A program made the translations under genes and the position numbers. From NCBI GenBank assembly GCA_031180825.1, contig JAPSLM010000006.1, positions 1 through 64,000 on the forward strand: a stretch of DNA of 64,000 nucleotides, written 5' to 3'. How positions within the stretch are numbered: the first letter of the stretch is position 1; each line of letters starts with the position of its first letter. This DNA comes from Paenibacillus sp. (GTDB lineage Bacteria > Bacillota > Bacilli > Paenibacillales > NBRC-103111). The notes under the pieces were generated by a model that worked only from the letters and a program-made list of their open reading frames with translations, made no database searches and was not told the origin of the DNA. Shown piece by piece: positions 23,874-33,259 of this stretch.

Positions 23874-23927
23874 TTAACAGCCGTTTTACAAAATTCCGTT
23901 TTTCTATTAATACTTTAGTCCTACACT
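23874..23927 (+). promoter_or_regulatory. PhoP-box array and -10 of the chemoreceptor promoter
   Basis: On the plus strand: TTAACA (23874), TTTACA (23885), CCGTTT (23896) and TTAATA (23907), all at 11-bp steps. TACACT (23922-23927) follows 9 nt after element 4 and 46 bp before the ATG. It starts 20 bp from the pstS array on the other strand. Confidence 0.75.
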
Positions 23928-23973
23928 GGCATCAGAATCGGGATGATTCAGAAAGAATGAGCGGAGGGTTTCT

Positions 23974-25863
23974 ATGAAGCTAGCGGGCGTTACGACGCTT
24001 AGACAGAAGCTGATTGCCGGTTTGTCGGCTATGGTGATCTTGTTTTCGGGTGTTGCGTTATTTAATGTAAACCAGATGCAGCGGATCAAAAGCCAGTTGG
24101 GCGTTCAAAACGAGAAGGTGGAGCTGAAGCTGATGGCGCTTGAATTGAAGGAAATGGTTCAGGAGCTGAACATTATCGCCTCCGGCTTGGAAATCTCGAA
24201 GAACCCGGACTATATCCCCAAATATAATGAAAAAAGAAAGCAGTACGATCAGATGGTCAAGCGCATCGGCGAAACGGCCGATACGGCTGAGAAATCCGTC
24301 TGGCGGAGCAAGCTGATTCTGCTCACCGGAGAATATACGAATACGTTTGACGTGGCGGCCAAGGTCGTGCAGGACAAAGCCTTGACGAGAACGGACGTCG
24401 ATCGGAACATGGAGTACCTGTATAACGAGTCGCAGCGGATCATGGGCGAAATCTTCACCTATGTCGATCATTTCTACGTCTCTTATGCCAGCGATGCCGC
24501 CGATGCGGTAACCGCGACGCAGGACAGCTTGGACAAAACCGTCGCCGTCATGATCGCCGCGTTCGCGGGGGTGGCGGTAGGCGTGACCGTCATCGGCCTT
24601 CTCGCGATCCGCTCGTTCACCGGACAAATCCGCCGGCTGCAGCATGCCGTAGGGCGAATCGCCGCCGGAGATCTGCGGCACAAAATCGGGAGCCGCTCCC
24701 GCGACGAGCTCGGGCTGCTCAGCCAAAGCTTCGATCATATGGTCGATCAAGTGCGGGGCATGCTGCACAGCACGAAGCAGATTGCTTCCTCTTTAGCCGG
24801 ACATTCGCTTTCGTTCCGCGAATTTTCGGGGGCGACGGCGGCGGCCAATCAAGACATTCTCCGTGCGATCCAAGACATCTCCGCCGGAGCGGAGCAGCAA
24901 GCCCATTATTCGGAGCACAGCGCCTGCCTCATTACCGGCTTGGCCGGGGAAATTCGGAAAATCAACGAATATACGGATACGATGCAGCGAAAAAGCCGCG
25001 AAGCCGCATTCAATACCCATACCGGTTCCCGGTCGATGGAAGCGCTCAGGCAGTCGGTCGTCCGGTCGGGAGACGTTCTGCGGCAAGTGACCGCGGCGAT
25101 GGAAACGTTGTCCCAGAGCTCGGCGCAAATCGGCAACATTGTCGGCACGATTACGGAGATCGCGACCCAGACCAACGTGCTCGCGCTCAATGCGTCGATT
25201 GAAGCGGCGCGGGCCGGAGAACACCGCAAAGGCTTCTCCGTCATCGCGGAGGAGGTCCGCCAGCTCTCTGCGCAAACGGCCGAATCGTCCAAAATGATCG
25301 GACTGATCGTCAAGTCGCTGCAGGTCCAGATGGGCGAAATGGAAGCCTCGTTCGAGGAGGCCCGCCGCTCGTTTGACGAGCAGAACGGGAAAATGGACGA
25401 AACCATGGAAGCGTTCGGCTCGATTCGTTCCTCGATGGACGAGCTTTCCGGGCACATCGGCCAAATTCACGAGCTAATCACCGATGCGCAGGAGAAGAAC
25501 GGCCGGCTCGTCGAAGCCGTGCAGCATGTGGCCGCCATTGCCGAGGAATCCGCGGCGGGCGTGGAGGAGGTCCATTCCTCGTCGCATCAGCAGGATACGG
25601 CCATTCGGCATATCGCTTCGCAGGCGGACGACATGCTTTCGTTATCGCGCCGGTTGTTCGAGGAAATCGACAAGTTCAAGATGGATGACCTCGAAGCGGA
25701 GCTCCCTGTTTCTCCAGGAACGGATAAGAATGGAGATTACAAAGAAGAGAATTTTAGAATGGGCCCGAGGACCCAGGGGACGGATCAAGAGCAGGCGAAT
25801 CGCAAGGACGAAGAAGCCGCTGCCTGCCGGGAAGAAGAAGGAAAAAAGCTGCAGCCGGTTTAA
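23974..25863 (+). CDS. methyl-accepting chemotaxis protein, predicted Pho regulon member
   Basis: A 629-aa transmembrane chemoreceptor: TM1 (about 14-32), an extracellular four-helix-type sensor of about 155 residues, TM2 (about 188-211), HAMP (about 212-265) and a long signalling coiled coil. The conserved kinase-contact tip is near 393-420 ([18 protein letters not shown], then [16 protein letters not shown]). A hydrophilic Glu/Lys-rich tail (about 575-629) has no obvious CheR-binding pentapeptide. GGAGGG lies 5 nt before the ATG. It diverges from pstS and has its own PhoP-box array, which suggests induction under phosphate limitation. The ligand cannot be read from sequence. Confidence 0.92.
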   Translation: MKLAGVTTLRQKLIAGLSAMVILFSGVALFNVNQMQRIKSQLGVQNEKVELKLMALELKEMVQELNIIASGLEISKNPDYIPKYNEKRKQYDQMVKRIGETADTAEKSVWRSKLILLTGEYTNTFDVAAKVVQDKALTRTDVDRNMEYLYNESQRIMGEIFTYVDHFYVSYASDAADAVTATQDSLDKTVAVMIAAFAGVAVGVTVIGLLAIRSFTGQIRRLQHAVGRIAAGDLRHKIGSRSRDELGLLSQSFDHMVDQVRGMLHSTKQIASSLAGHSLSFREFSGATAAANQDILRAIQDISAGAEQQAHYSEHSACLITGLAGEIRKINEYTDTMQRKSREAAFNTHTGSRSMEALRQSVVRSGDVLRQVTAAMETLSQSSAQIGNIVGTITEIATQTNVLALNASIEAARAGEHRKGFSVIAEEVRQLSAQTAESSKMIGLIVKSLQVQMGEMEASFEEARRSFDEQNGKMDETMEAFGSIRSSMDELSGHIGQIHELITDAQEKNGRLVEAVQHVAAIAEESAAGVEEVHSSSHQQDTAIRHIASQADDMLSLSRRLFEEIDKFKMDDLEAELPVSPGTDKNGDYKEENFRMGPRTQGTDQEQANRKDEEAAACREEEGKKLQPV

Positions 25864-25890
25864 TGAATTGCCTTGCTAGGAGACAAGCCA

Positions 25891-25926
25891 AAAAACCCCG
25901 GCCTCGCATCGTATGCGAAGCCGGGG
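25891..25926 (-). terminator. terminator of the Gfo/Idh gene, convergent with the chemoreceptor
   Basis: A stem of about 14 bp with one mismatch (CCCCGGCCTCGCAT arm). Minus-strand transcripts then meet a run of T (the A-run at 25890-25895). On the plus strand the tail is weak, so it serves mainly the oxidoreductase gene ending at 25937. Confidence 0.85.
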
Positions 25927-25936
25927 CTCCTTACGT

Positions 25937-27019
25937 TTAATCGAAATAAACGGCTTTGCCGGTGCGGGAAGACTCGTAGATCGCTTCGAGAATTTCCGAA
26001 ACGACGCAAGCCTGCTCCGGCGTAACGACCGGATCGATATCCTTGTCGATCGCTTCCAGCCACAAGCGGGCTTCGAGATCGGCCGGGCTTTCGCCGTTGC
26101 CTTCGTAAAAATCAACGCCTTTGGCATCCAGCTGGATTTCGTTCATGAACAGGCGGCTGTGCTTCTCGCCGTTGATGCGCAAGCCGTCCCACATGTCCGC
26201 GCCGCCCTCGGTGCCGCACAGCGTCGTTTTGGCTTCGCCGGTCTGCAGCATGTTGATCGCCCAGCTCGATTCGAGCACGATCGTCGCCCCGTTCTGCATC
26301 GTAATCATCCCGAATGCAGAATCCTCGACCGTGAATTTCTCGGGGTCCCAAGAACCCCAGGCGTTGGCGGCATTTGCTTTCTTCGACAGCTTATGAAACG
26401 CCGTTCCGAGCACGGCCTTCGGCTTGTAATTGTCCATCATCCACAGCGTCAAATCGAGCGCGTGCGTCCCGATATCGATCAGCGGGCCTCCGCCTTGCTT
26501 CTCTTCATCCAGGAAGACGCCCCAGGTCGGCACGGCACGGCGGCGGATCGCATGTGCTTTGGCATAATAAATTTCGCCGAGCTCGCCTTCCGCGCAAACC
26601 TTCTTCAAGTATTGGCTGTCCGCACGGAAACGGTTCTGATAGCCGATCGTCAGCTTTTTGCCGGTCCGCTTCGCCGCTTCCACCATGCGTCTGGCATCCG
26701 CTGCGGTTTTGGCCATCGGCTTCTCGCACATGACGTGCTTGCCGGATTCCAGGGCGTCGACCGTAATGTCGGCGTGGGAATCGTTCGGCGTACAAATATG
26801 AACGATATCGAGCGTCGTATCGGCGAGCAGCTGCTTATAATCCGTATACACCTTCGCTCCAGGCACGCCGAACTTGCTTGCGGCCTCGTGCGCCCGCTCT
26901 TCGATAATATCGCAAAATGCGACCATTTCCGCGTTAGGTTGATTTTTCAGCGCAGGCATGTGCTTGCCGCTGGCAATTCCCCCGCAGCCGATAATTCCGA
27001 TTCGGTATACTTTAGACAT
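25937..27019 (-). CDS. Gfo/Idh/MocA-family oxidoreductase
   Basis: A 360-aa NAD(P)-dependent sugar or inositol dehydrogenase-type enzyme. The Rossmann motif IGIIGCGGIASGKHMPAL is at 5-22, the family EKP motif (CEKPMAKTAADA) near 95, and the C-terminal sheet domain contains GGGPLIDIGTHALDL (about 175-190, catalytic His in the DIGTH motif). The start at 27019 has GGAGG 10 nt upstream. The next gene upstream, 118 bp away, is a second, distant member of the same family, which suggests a small sugar-modification unit. Substrate unknown. Confidence 0.9.
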   Translation of the reverse strand: MSKVYRIGIIGCGGIASGKHMPALKNQPNAEMVAFCDIIEERAHEAASKFGVPGAKVYTDYKQLLADTTLDIVHICTPNDSHADITVDALESGKHVMCEKPMAKTAADARRMVEAAKRTGKKLTIGYQNRFRADSQYLKKVCAEGELGEIYYAKAHAIRRRAVPTWGVFLDEEKQGGGPLIDIGTHALDLTLWMMDNYKPKAVLGTAFHKLSKKANAANAWGSWDPEKFTVEDSAFGMITMQNGATIVLESSWAINMLQTGEAKTTLCGTEGGADMWDGLRINGEKHSRLFMNEIQLDAKGVDFYEGNGESPADLEARLWLEAIDKDIDPVVTPEQACVVSEILEAIYESSRTGKAVYFD

Positions 27020-27136
27020 CAAGACGGCGCCTCCTTCGTCAATCGCGGTTTGATTCGTAATTCCAAGCCTTAGTATAGACAAATTGCGGGCAAAAAGATA
27101 TTTCGGAATTGGCGTTCGTTATATGCGATTGTGTCA

Positions 27137-28126
27137 TCATACGCGCACCCTGCGCTCGGTACGGGCCGCTTCGAACAGCGCATCCATGGCCCGCGCCTGA
27201 CGGAGCGCTTCTTCGGCCCCGTCCGCGTCCTCGGAACGCCCCTGCTTCCGAAGCAGCACCGCATCCGCGAATCGTTCCGCCTGCAGGCGAAACGGCGCGA
27301 GCCGGTCGGTGACCCATTCCTTCCAGCGGCTGTCGAGCCGGCAGCGGACCCGCATCTCCTCCGCTGTCACGTTAAGATTAACCAGCAGCTTTCCTTTCGT
27401 GCCCCATAGCTCGAAGCTGGCTCCATGAGGCAGGTCCAGCGCCGCATCCAATTGGGCCGTTCGCCCCTCCCCAAAATAGAGCGTACCCGCGAACCGCCGG
27501 TCTACGCCATGAAGGGGATGCAAGTCCAGCGCCGCATCCGCGGCTACCGGCTCTTCCCGCGTGAAGTACCGCGCCCAAACGACCGGATAGCAGCCGATGT
27601 CGTACAACGCGCCGCCGCCCCAATCTTTGCTCCAGCGGCTGCTGGCCTCGTCGGCCACAAACGAAAAGCGCCCGTAAAAGCGAGCCCATTGCCCGATCGC
27701 TCCTTCTCCGATCCAACTGCGCATCTGCTCGAATCCGGGGTAGTATTTCCACACAAAAGCTTCCCGGACCAGCACGTTATGCTTTCGGGCGGCATCGGCT
27801 ATCGCTTTGGCTTCATCCCCGTTTAAAGCGAACGGCTTTTCCAGCAGGACGTGCTTTCCGGCTTCGCACGCTTTTACCGCCCATTCTTTATGCAGATGAT
27901 TGAGTAACGCGATGTATACCGCGTCAATCTCAGGATCGCGCAACAAGGCCTCATAGCTCTCATAAGAATGGGGCACGCCGTAGCGCCCGGCAGCAGAACG
28001 GCCGTTCTCCACCGTCCTTCCGGCTACCCCATGCCATATTCCGTTCGCCGCTTCTTTTAGCGCCAACCCGGCCTTGCCTATAATCCGGCCCGTACCCAAA
28101 ACTCCCCATTTGATTTGATCTGTCAT
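27137..28126 (-). CDS. Gfo/Idh/MocA-family oxidoreductase, second copy
   Basis: A 329-aa relative of the neighbouring enzyme but clearly divergent. N-terminal WGVLGTGRIIGKAG nucleotide-binding motif, LEKPFALNGDEA near 95, and GGGALYDIGCYPVVWARY near 165-182, where the usual DIGTH His is replaced (DIGCY), as in the trans-1,2-dihydrobenzene-1,2-diol dehydrogenase-like branch. The C-terminus is Arg/Ala-rich. GGGGGA lies 5 nt before the ATG. It is probably cotranscribed with the gene at 25937. Confidence 0.88.
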   Translation of the reverse strand: MTDQIKWGVLGTGRIIGKAGLALKEAANGIWHGVAGRTVENGRSAAGRYGVPHSYESYEALLRDPEIDAVYIALLNHLHKEWAVKACEAGKHVLLEKPFALNGDEAKAIADAARKHNVLVREAFVWKYYPGFEQMRSWIGEGAIGQWARFYGRFSFVADEASSRWSKDWGGGALYDIGCYPVVWARYFTREEPVAADAALDLHPLHGVDRRFAGTLYFGEGRTAQLDAALDLPHGASFELWGTKGKLLVNLNVTAEEMRVRCRLDSRWKEWVTDRLAPFRLQAERFADAVLLRKQGRSEDADGAEEALRQARAMDALFEAARTERRVRV

Positions 28127-28179
28127 CGGTTCCCCCGTCCTTTCGACCTATTTCCCGGGAAATGGATAACGGATCGCCA

Positions 28180-28626
28180 CTATTCGATCCAAGCGACGAC
28201 TTGATTCAATTTTTCTACATCCGCAGGGCTGATCTTTAATGTGGAGGTTGGTTCCCCGGCCCCTCCATAGATGTGCGGATAGCGAGAAAGCCGCCGGTCC
28301 ATGATGCAAGGCAGCGAAATTCCGACTAGAGGAACGGCGCCCGCCGCAAACCCTGTAATTCTTTCCACTTCTTGGGGACTCGCCATTTTCAGACCGGGAC
28401 GGCCCAGCCGCCGCGATACGTCTGCGAAGTCCACCCGTCCCCGATCCCCGGAAACGATCATCAGCCAATACTGCCCGTCAGACCTAAGAACTAATGCGGG
28501 CGCGGTTTGCCCAGGCTCAATGCCGAAATATTCAGCACCTTCCTTGGCCGAGCGAATGGACCGTTCGTGAGTCAAGAGCTCGAACGGAACTTGACGTTCT
28601 TGCAAAAATGCCGTTATCCGGTTCAC
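28180..28626 (-). CDS. YbaK/EbsC-type aminoacyl-tRNA deacylase-like protein
   Basis: A 148-aa single-domain protein of the INS/YbaK superfamily, whose members hydrolyse mischarged aminoacyl-tRNA. Visible: APALVLRSDG, SGDRGRVDFADVSRRLG, LASPQEV-like ASPQEVERITGF, VPLVGISLPCIMDRRL, and a C-terminal IYGGAGEPTSTLKISPADVEKLN. This matches the Firmicute subgroup with an AP-LVL motif and not E. coli YbaK, so tRNA specificity is uncertain. The start codon is GTG at 28626 after AGGGGGA. It is 53 bp upstream of the Gfo/Idh pair. Confidence 0.8.
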   Translation of the reverse strand: MNRITAFLQERQVPFELLTHERSIRSAKEGAEYFGIEPGQTAPALVLRSDGQYWLMIVSGDRGRVDFADVSRRLGRPGLKMASPQEVERITGFAAGAVPLVGISLPCIMDRRLSRYPHIYGGAGEPTSTLKISPADVEKLNQVVAWIE

Positions 28627-28724
28627 GTATGGATTCCCCCTACCCTATCAATGTAACGAAGTCAGCTTATGCCAAAAGAAAAGGAGGCCGCGCTGTCTGC
28701 TGCCTCCTCCCCCGATGCATTAAG

Positions 28725-29444
28725 CTATCCTTTTTTCCCTGCCGAAGTGACCAGTTTGTAGCCCACGCCGCGAATCGATTCGATCTGGACCGACTGCTGG
28801 TTCATTTCCAGCTTTTTGCGGAGGGAGCTCACGTGTACGTCCACCGTCCGCTGACCGCCGATGTAATCGAAGCCCCAGACGATGTTCATCAGATCGTCCC
28901 GCGTTACGACGACGCCCGGCCGCTGGACGAGATAAAGCAGCACTTCGAACTCCTTCGGTCGAAGCGGAATCGACTCGCCGCCGAGCAGCACCTCGTATTT
29001 TTCCGGATAAATGTACAGATCGCCCGCGGTAATTACCTTCTCGCCGCTTCCGGGCTTATCCTGCAGACCGTCATCGGCCGTCGTCCGCCGCAGCACGGCG
29101 GATACCCGGGCCAGCAGCTCCGCCACGCCGAACGGCTTCGTAATATAGTCGTCGGCTCCGTATTTGAGCCCCTGCACCACTTCTTCTTCGGCATTGCGGG
29201 CGGTCAGGATGATCACCGGCGTTTTGTTTCCTTTTTGCCGGAGCTTGGATAAAATCTCAAAGCCGTTCATCCCGGGAAGCATAATGTCCAGGACGATGAG
29301 ATCGAACTGATGCTGCAGCGCTGCCTGCAATCCGTCGCTTCCGTGATCGACCACCTTGGTTTCGTAGCCTTCTTGCGTAAGATTATAAGACAACAGCCTT
29401 GCCAGCGTAGGCTCGTCCTCAATAACCAAAATTTTTTGCGGCAT
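28725..29444 (-). CDS. phoP: phosphate regulon response regulator PhoP
   Basis: A 239-aa OmpR/PhoB-family regulator: receiver (1-118; VIEDEP, Asp53 in LIVLDIMLPGMNG, Lys in DDYITKPFG) and a winged helix (about 140-235; PLRPKEFEVLLYLVQRPG, WGFDYIGGQRTVDVHVSSLRKKLE). It is expected to bind the TTNACA repeats described at pstS, pstC, the chemoreceptor and ppk. The start at 29444 has GGGGGAG close upstream. It is transcribed after the kinase gene, the reverse of the B. subtilis phoP-phoR order, with a 96-bp gap that could hold its own promoter. Confidence 0.92.
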   Translation of the reverse strand: MPQKILVIEDEPTLARLLSYNLTQEGYETKVVDHGSDGLQAALQHQFDLIVLDIMLPGMNGFEILSKLRQKGNKTPVIILTARNAEEEVVQGLKYGADDYITKPFGVAELLARVSAVLRRTTADDGLQDKPGSGEKVITAGDLYIYPEKYEVLLGGESIPLRPKEFEVLLYLVQRPGVVVTRDDLMNIVWGFDYIGGQRTVDVHVSSLRKKLEMNQQSVQIESIRGVGYKLVTSAGKKG

Positions 29445-29540
29445 GTTACTCCCCCGGGCTTTTATTCTATATCTAAAGCTTAACATAGCCTATATTTATT
29501 GACAAACGGTAAATGGTTTTTTAGCCCAATCGGCCTTCGA

Positions 29541-31340
29541 TCAGTGGATCATCGGCATATCGATCTCGAACTTCGTCCCCACGCCGACTTCGCTTTCCAC
29601 CCGGATCGTTCCTTTGTGAAGCTCGACCAGATGCTTGACGATCGACAGCCCGAGTCCCGTGCCTCCGGAGCTGCGGGAACGCGCCTTGTCCACCCGGTAA
29701 AACCGCTCGAAGATGCGCGGCAGGTCCTTCTTCGGAATACCGATGCCCGTATCGGTAATCGAGAACCGAACCTTGTCGTCCGCCGCCTCCGTTGTATCGC
29801 CGAGCAGCTGCTCGACCTTCACTTTCACTTTGCCGCCCTCCGGCGTGTAGTTGATTCCGTTGGACAGCAGATTGATCAAAATTTGCCGCAGCCGGTCCTC
29901 GTCCGCTTCCATATAAATATCCTCGGGCACCTGCATATCCAGCTCGATCGATTTTTTCGCCGCCTCGGTCCTCATCACATTGACGCAATGGCCGACGAAC
30001 GTTTCCAGATGCACCGGCGAAAACTGCAGCGGAATGCGCTTGGATTCAATTTTGGACAGCTCCAGAATGTCCCCGATCAACCGGTTGAGCCGTTCGCTCT
30101 CATCGAAAATGATCTGGAGAAACGACCGCGCCGTTTCCTTATCGTTGAGCGCCCCGGCCAGCAGCGTTTCGGCGAAGCCTTTCACCGCGGCGATCGGCGT
30201 TTTCAGCTCATGGGACACGTTGGCGACGAATTCGCTGCGCATCCGCTCCAGCCGCCGGACGGCGGTAATATCGTGCAGCACGATGAGCAGCCCCGTCCAT
30301 TCCTGGCTCGAATCCGAGATCGGACTCAGGTTAATCTCCAGCATCCGCTCGCTGGGGTAATAGAAAATCATTTCGTCCCGGATATGCTCGCGCACGTCGA
30401 TACATTCCTGAATCAACTGGGTGAACTCGAACTGCTGCTTGGCCTGGTCGAACTTTTTCCCCAACAGCTCTTGGGCAGAAAAGCCCAGAATATCCTCGGC
30501 CGAACGGTTCAACAGCACGATCTTGCCTTCCCGGTCGATCATCATGACGCCGCTGATCATATTTTCCAGCACACTTTTGAGCCGGTTCTCGTCCTCCAGA
30601 ATGCGGTTCATCTGCAGCTGCAGACTGTCCGCCATCCGGTTGATGGCATGGCCCAGCTGCCCGATCTCGTCTTTTTTGTTAAGCCGGACGCGGTACTTGT
30701 AATTCATATCCGTAATCTGCTGCGCGACGCTCGTGATCAGCTCGATCGGCCGCGTAATGCCGTAGGCGACACGGTAGCTGATCAGACCGGCCAGCAGAAA
30801 CACCGCCGCCAGCCCGCCGAGCAAAACGTACCATACTTTGCGGATCGACTGCTCGACCTCCGCCAGACTCATCGCGAGACGCAGATACCCTTCGGTCCGG
30901 TCCCCCATTTGCACCGGAATCGCAACGTACAGCATATTTTGACCGATCGTGCTGCTGTAGCGCTTGGCGTAGCCGACTTTCCCGGAGCTTGCCGCGTCTG
31001 CGATTTCTTCGCGGTCCAAATGGTTCTCCATATCGGCCGGATCGTGATCCGAATCCGCCATCACTTTGCCGTCTCCGCGAATATACGTGACCCGGGCGTC
31101 GGCAAACTGCTTCAACCGGACGGCCCGTTCCGAGAACTCTTTCATGAGCTCCGGCTCCGATCCCCGGTGGCTCCAATCCATCGTCGCGAGGATGATTCGC
31201 AGCTCCCGCTCCATATTCGTTTTGAGCGAGTCGATATACGATTGCTGCAGCATTTGGGCCATGAACAAACCGGCCATCAGCACGGAAGCGCCGATCAAAG
31301 CGATGAAAATCAAGGTCAACCGGGCGCGGAACATCTTCAT
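29541..31340 (-). CDS. phoR: phosphate regulon sensor histidine kinase PhoR (PnpS-like)
   Basis: A 599-aa membrane kinase: TM1 (about 7-29), extracellular sensor (about 30-168), TM2 (about 170-193), HAMP, PAS (about 255-360), phospho-acceptor box VSHELKTPIAAVKGFAETLL (His near 376) and ATPase domain (NLLSNGINYTPEGG, DTGIGIPKKDLPRIFERFYR, GGTGLGLSIVKHLV). The start at 31340 has GGAGGG about 11 nt upstream. The phoR position between mdh and polA is kept from the Bacillales ancestor. A truncated transporter fragment and a possible PhoP-box pair lie directly upstream. Confidence 0.92.
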   Translation of the reverse strand: MKMFRARLTLIFIALIGASVLMAGLFMAQMLQQSYIDSLKTNMERELRIILATMDWSHRGSEPELMKEFSERAVRLKQFADARVTYIRGDGKVMADSDHDPADMENHLDREEIADAASSGKVGYAKRYSSTIGQNMLYVAIPVQMGDRTEGYLRLAMSLAEVEQSIRKVWYVLLGGLAAVFLLAGLISYRVAYGITRPIELITSVAQQITDMNYKYRVRLNKKDEIGQLGHAINRMADSLQLQMNRILEDENRLKSVLENMISGVMMIDREGKIVLLNRSAEDILGFSAQELLGKKFDQAKQQFEFTQLIQECIDVREHIRDEMIFYYPSERMLEINLSPISDSSQEWTGLLIVLHDITAVRRLERMRSEFVANVSHELKTPIAAVKGFAETLLAGALNDKETARSFLQIIFDESERLNRLIGDILELSKIESKRIPLQFSPVHLETFVGHCVNVMRTEAAKKSIELDMQVPEDIYMEADEDRLRQILINLLSNGINYTPEGGKVKVKVEQLLGDTTEAADDKVRFSITDTGIGIPKKDLPRIFERFYRVDKARSRSSGGTGLGLSIVKHLVELHKGTIRVESEVGVGTKFEIDMPMIH

Positions 31341-31400
31341 AAGGTGCGTTTCCCTCCAAGCGAGCTGCGCGGGCGCCAAGGCCCCGACAAACGTTTTTAC

Positions 31401-31700
31401 TCAATATCGTACTTGTTCGGCCGGCGGAGCGCCAGTTAATTTTGTGTAAAGGGACGAGGGCCAATTTTCCTTCATCAACCAATGATTGAGCGTAGCCATC
31501 GGCACCGGCATCCGAAACGCTTCGCGGATTTGGCCGAAGCTGCAGCCGGTCGCCATCACGAAAGTCAAATAAGCGAACAGCAGCGGAACCGCCGCCGTCC
31601 AGCTATTCATATAATGAGACAAAAGAAACCCCAGTATCAACGATACCGGGACAATGACGGATAAATATTTTTCTATCCAGGCGTTCAGCCTGACGCCGAA
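31401..31700 (-). pseudogene. truncated BASS-family (bile acid:sodium symporter-like) transporter remnant
   Basis: The frame reads WIEKYLSVIVPVSLILGFLL, then VPLLFAYLTFVMATGCSFGQI and AFRMPVPMATLNHWLM. These are the first two membrane segments of the BASS/arsenite-type transporters, which are about 310-330 aa long. The frame ends after about 100 codons at 31401, only 60 bp from the phoR start, so the other eight or so segments are missing. I find no convincing start codon with a ribosome binding site between the fumarase stop and the first conserved residue. It looks like a deletion scar between fumarase and phoR. Confidence 0.65.
31412..31450 (-). promoter_or_regulatory. candidate PhoP-box pair upstream of phoR
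   Basis: TTTACA (31445-31450) and TTAACT (31434-31439) are 11 bp apart in the direction of phoR, 95-110 bp before its ATG, similar in distance to the arrays at pstC and ppk. The third and fourth positions do not match, so this is only half an array. It lies inside the decayed transporter fragment. Confidence 0.35.
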
Positions 31701-31723
31701 GGAACCGTGTCCACGGCCGGGCG

Positions 31724-33259
31724 TTAAACGAACACCGGCTCTTTGAACTGGGCCAGCTTCTCGCGCGACTCCTGCTCGACGTCGGCATGCAGGCTGTTGC
31801 CGTGGGAATCCATCGTGACGATCGCCGCAAAGCCTTCGGTTTGGAGATGCCACATCGCTTCCGGAATGCCGAATTCCATGAAGTCGACGCCTTCCACTTT
31901 CTTGAAACACTCCGCATAGTATTGGGCTGCGCCGCCGATGGCGTTCAGATACACCGCGCCGTGCTCCTGCAGCGCTTTGAGCGTCTTGGCGCCCATGCCG
32001 CCTTTGCCGATGACCGCACGGATACCGAACTTCTTAATAATGTCGCCCTGGTAAGGCTCCTCGCGGATGCTGGTCGTCGGACCGGCCGCTTTCACGACCC
32101 AGTTTCCTTCCGCATCCTTGGCCATGACCGGCCCGCAGTGATAAATAACCGCGCCGTTCAAATCCACCGGCGAATCGTGATCCATCAAATATTTGTGCAG
32201 CGCGTCGCGGCCCGTATGCATCGGTCCGTTGATAATTACGACGTCGCCGACGCGAAGCTCGCGGATCTGCTCCTCGGAGATCGGCGTCTGCAGCACGAAT
32301 TCGCGGCGCTCGCCCGACCCGGACGCGGCAGCCGGCTCGTCCTTCTGCATCGGCAGCTCCTCGCCCTTGCGGTAGACCCACTTCGTGATCGCACCCGTAG
32401 CCGGATCAAGCAATACGCCCTGCCGGCGGAACGCCCAGCAGTTGTACGCGACGGAGACGAAGAAGCTGGCCGGCAGCCGGTTCATGACGCCGATCTTGCA
32501 GCCGAGTAGCGTCACTTGACCGCCGAAGCCCATCGTCCCGATGCCGAGCTTGTTGGCGTTGTCCATAATGTATTCTTCCAGCTTGCGGAGCTCATCGTTC
32601 GGATTGACGTCGTCCGCGGCCCGGAACAGCTGGTGCTTGGCCAGCTCGTAGCCGGTCGTCCGGTCGCCGCCAATGCCTACGCCGATGAACCCGGCGCTAC
32701 AGCCTTGGCCTTGCGCTTGATACACCGCATGCAGGATGCATTTGCGGATGCCGTCGAGATCGCGGCCCGCTTTGCCGAGACCTTCGAGCTCGGCCGGCAG
32801 GCTGTATTGAATGTTTTTATTTTCACAGCCGCCCCCCTTGAGGATCAGCTTCGCTTCGATTTCCTTCCGCTCCCACTGCTCGAAGTGGATGACCGGGGTA
32901 CCCGGACCGATGTTGTCCCCGCTGTTCGCGCCGGTCAGCGAATCGACGGAATTCGTCCGCAGCTTGCTGTCCTTCGTCGCTTGAGCGACGGCGGCGATAA
33001 TCTGCTTCTTCATCTCGATCTGGTTCGCGCCGACCGGACAATGAACGATGAATGTCGGCATTCCCGTATCCTGACAGATCGGCGACACGTTGCACTCCGC
33101 CATCCGGATATTATCTGCAATCGTGGACAACGAAAGCGCGGAGCGCGTACCCGCATCCTCCCGGGCACGGGCGGCCTGAATCGCCTCCCGCACGTCGGCC
33201 GGAAGGTTTGTGGACGTTTCGACGATCAATTGGTAGATGCTCTCTTGAAAATGCTGCAT
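31724..33259 (-). CDS. class I (iron-sulfur) fumarate hydratase
   Basis: Interconverts fumarate and malate in the TCA cycle. 511 aa, class I two-domain protein with an N-terminal catalytic part (CQDTGMPTF, GANSGDNIGPGTP, GGGCENKN, GCSAGFIGVGIGGDR, MGFGGQVTLLGCKIG) and a C-terminal fumarase beta-type part (about 335-505; INGPMHTGRDALHKYL, GPTTSIREEPY, GKGGMGAKTL). Several Cys could ligate the 4Fe-4S cluster. AAAGGAG lies 12-15 nt before the ATG. It fits the malate dehydrogenase, isocitrate dehydrogenase and citrate synthase genes elsewhere in the window. Confidence 0.94.
   Translation of the reverse strand: MQHFQESIYQLIVETSTNLPADVREAIQAARAREDAGTRSALSLSTIADNIRMAECNVSPICQDTGMPTFIVHCPVGANQIEMKKQIIAAVAQATKDSKLRTNSVDSLTGANSGDNIGPGTPVIHFEQWERKEIEAKLILKGGGCENKNIQYSLPAELEGLGKAGRDLDGIRKCILHAVYQAQGQGCSAGFIGVGIGGDRTTGYELAKHQLFRAADDVNPNDELRKLEEYIMDNANKLGIGTMGFGGQVTLLGCKIGVMNRLPASFFVSVAYNCWAFRRQGVLLDPATGAITKWVYRKGEELPMQKDEPAAASGSGERREFVLQTPISEEQIRELRVGDVVIINGPMHTGRDALHKYLMDHDSPVDLNGAVIYHCGPVMAKDAEGNWVVKAAGPTTSIREEPYQGDIIKKFGIRAVIGKGGMGAKTLKALQEHGAVYLNAIGGAAQYYAECFKKVEGVDFMEFGIPEAMWHLQTEGFAAIVTMDSHGNSLHADVEQESREKLAQFKEPVFV

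Noticed and set aside
28180..28626. Apparent loss of the conserved YbaK lysine
   Set aside because: The AP-LVL motif is normal for the Firmicute subgroup this protein resembles, so it is a family trait and not a damaged site.
29445..29540. PhoP boxes between phoR and phoP
   Set aside because: TTTACC and TCAATA are 11 bp apart, but neither fits well, and no third or fourth element or aligned -10 is present.
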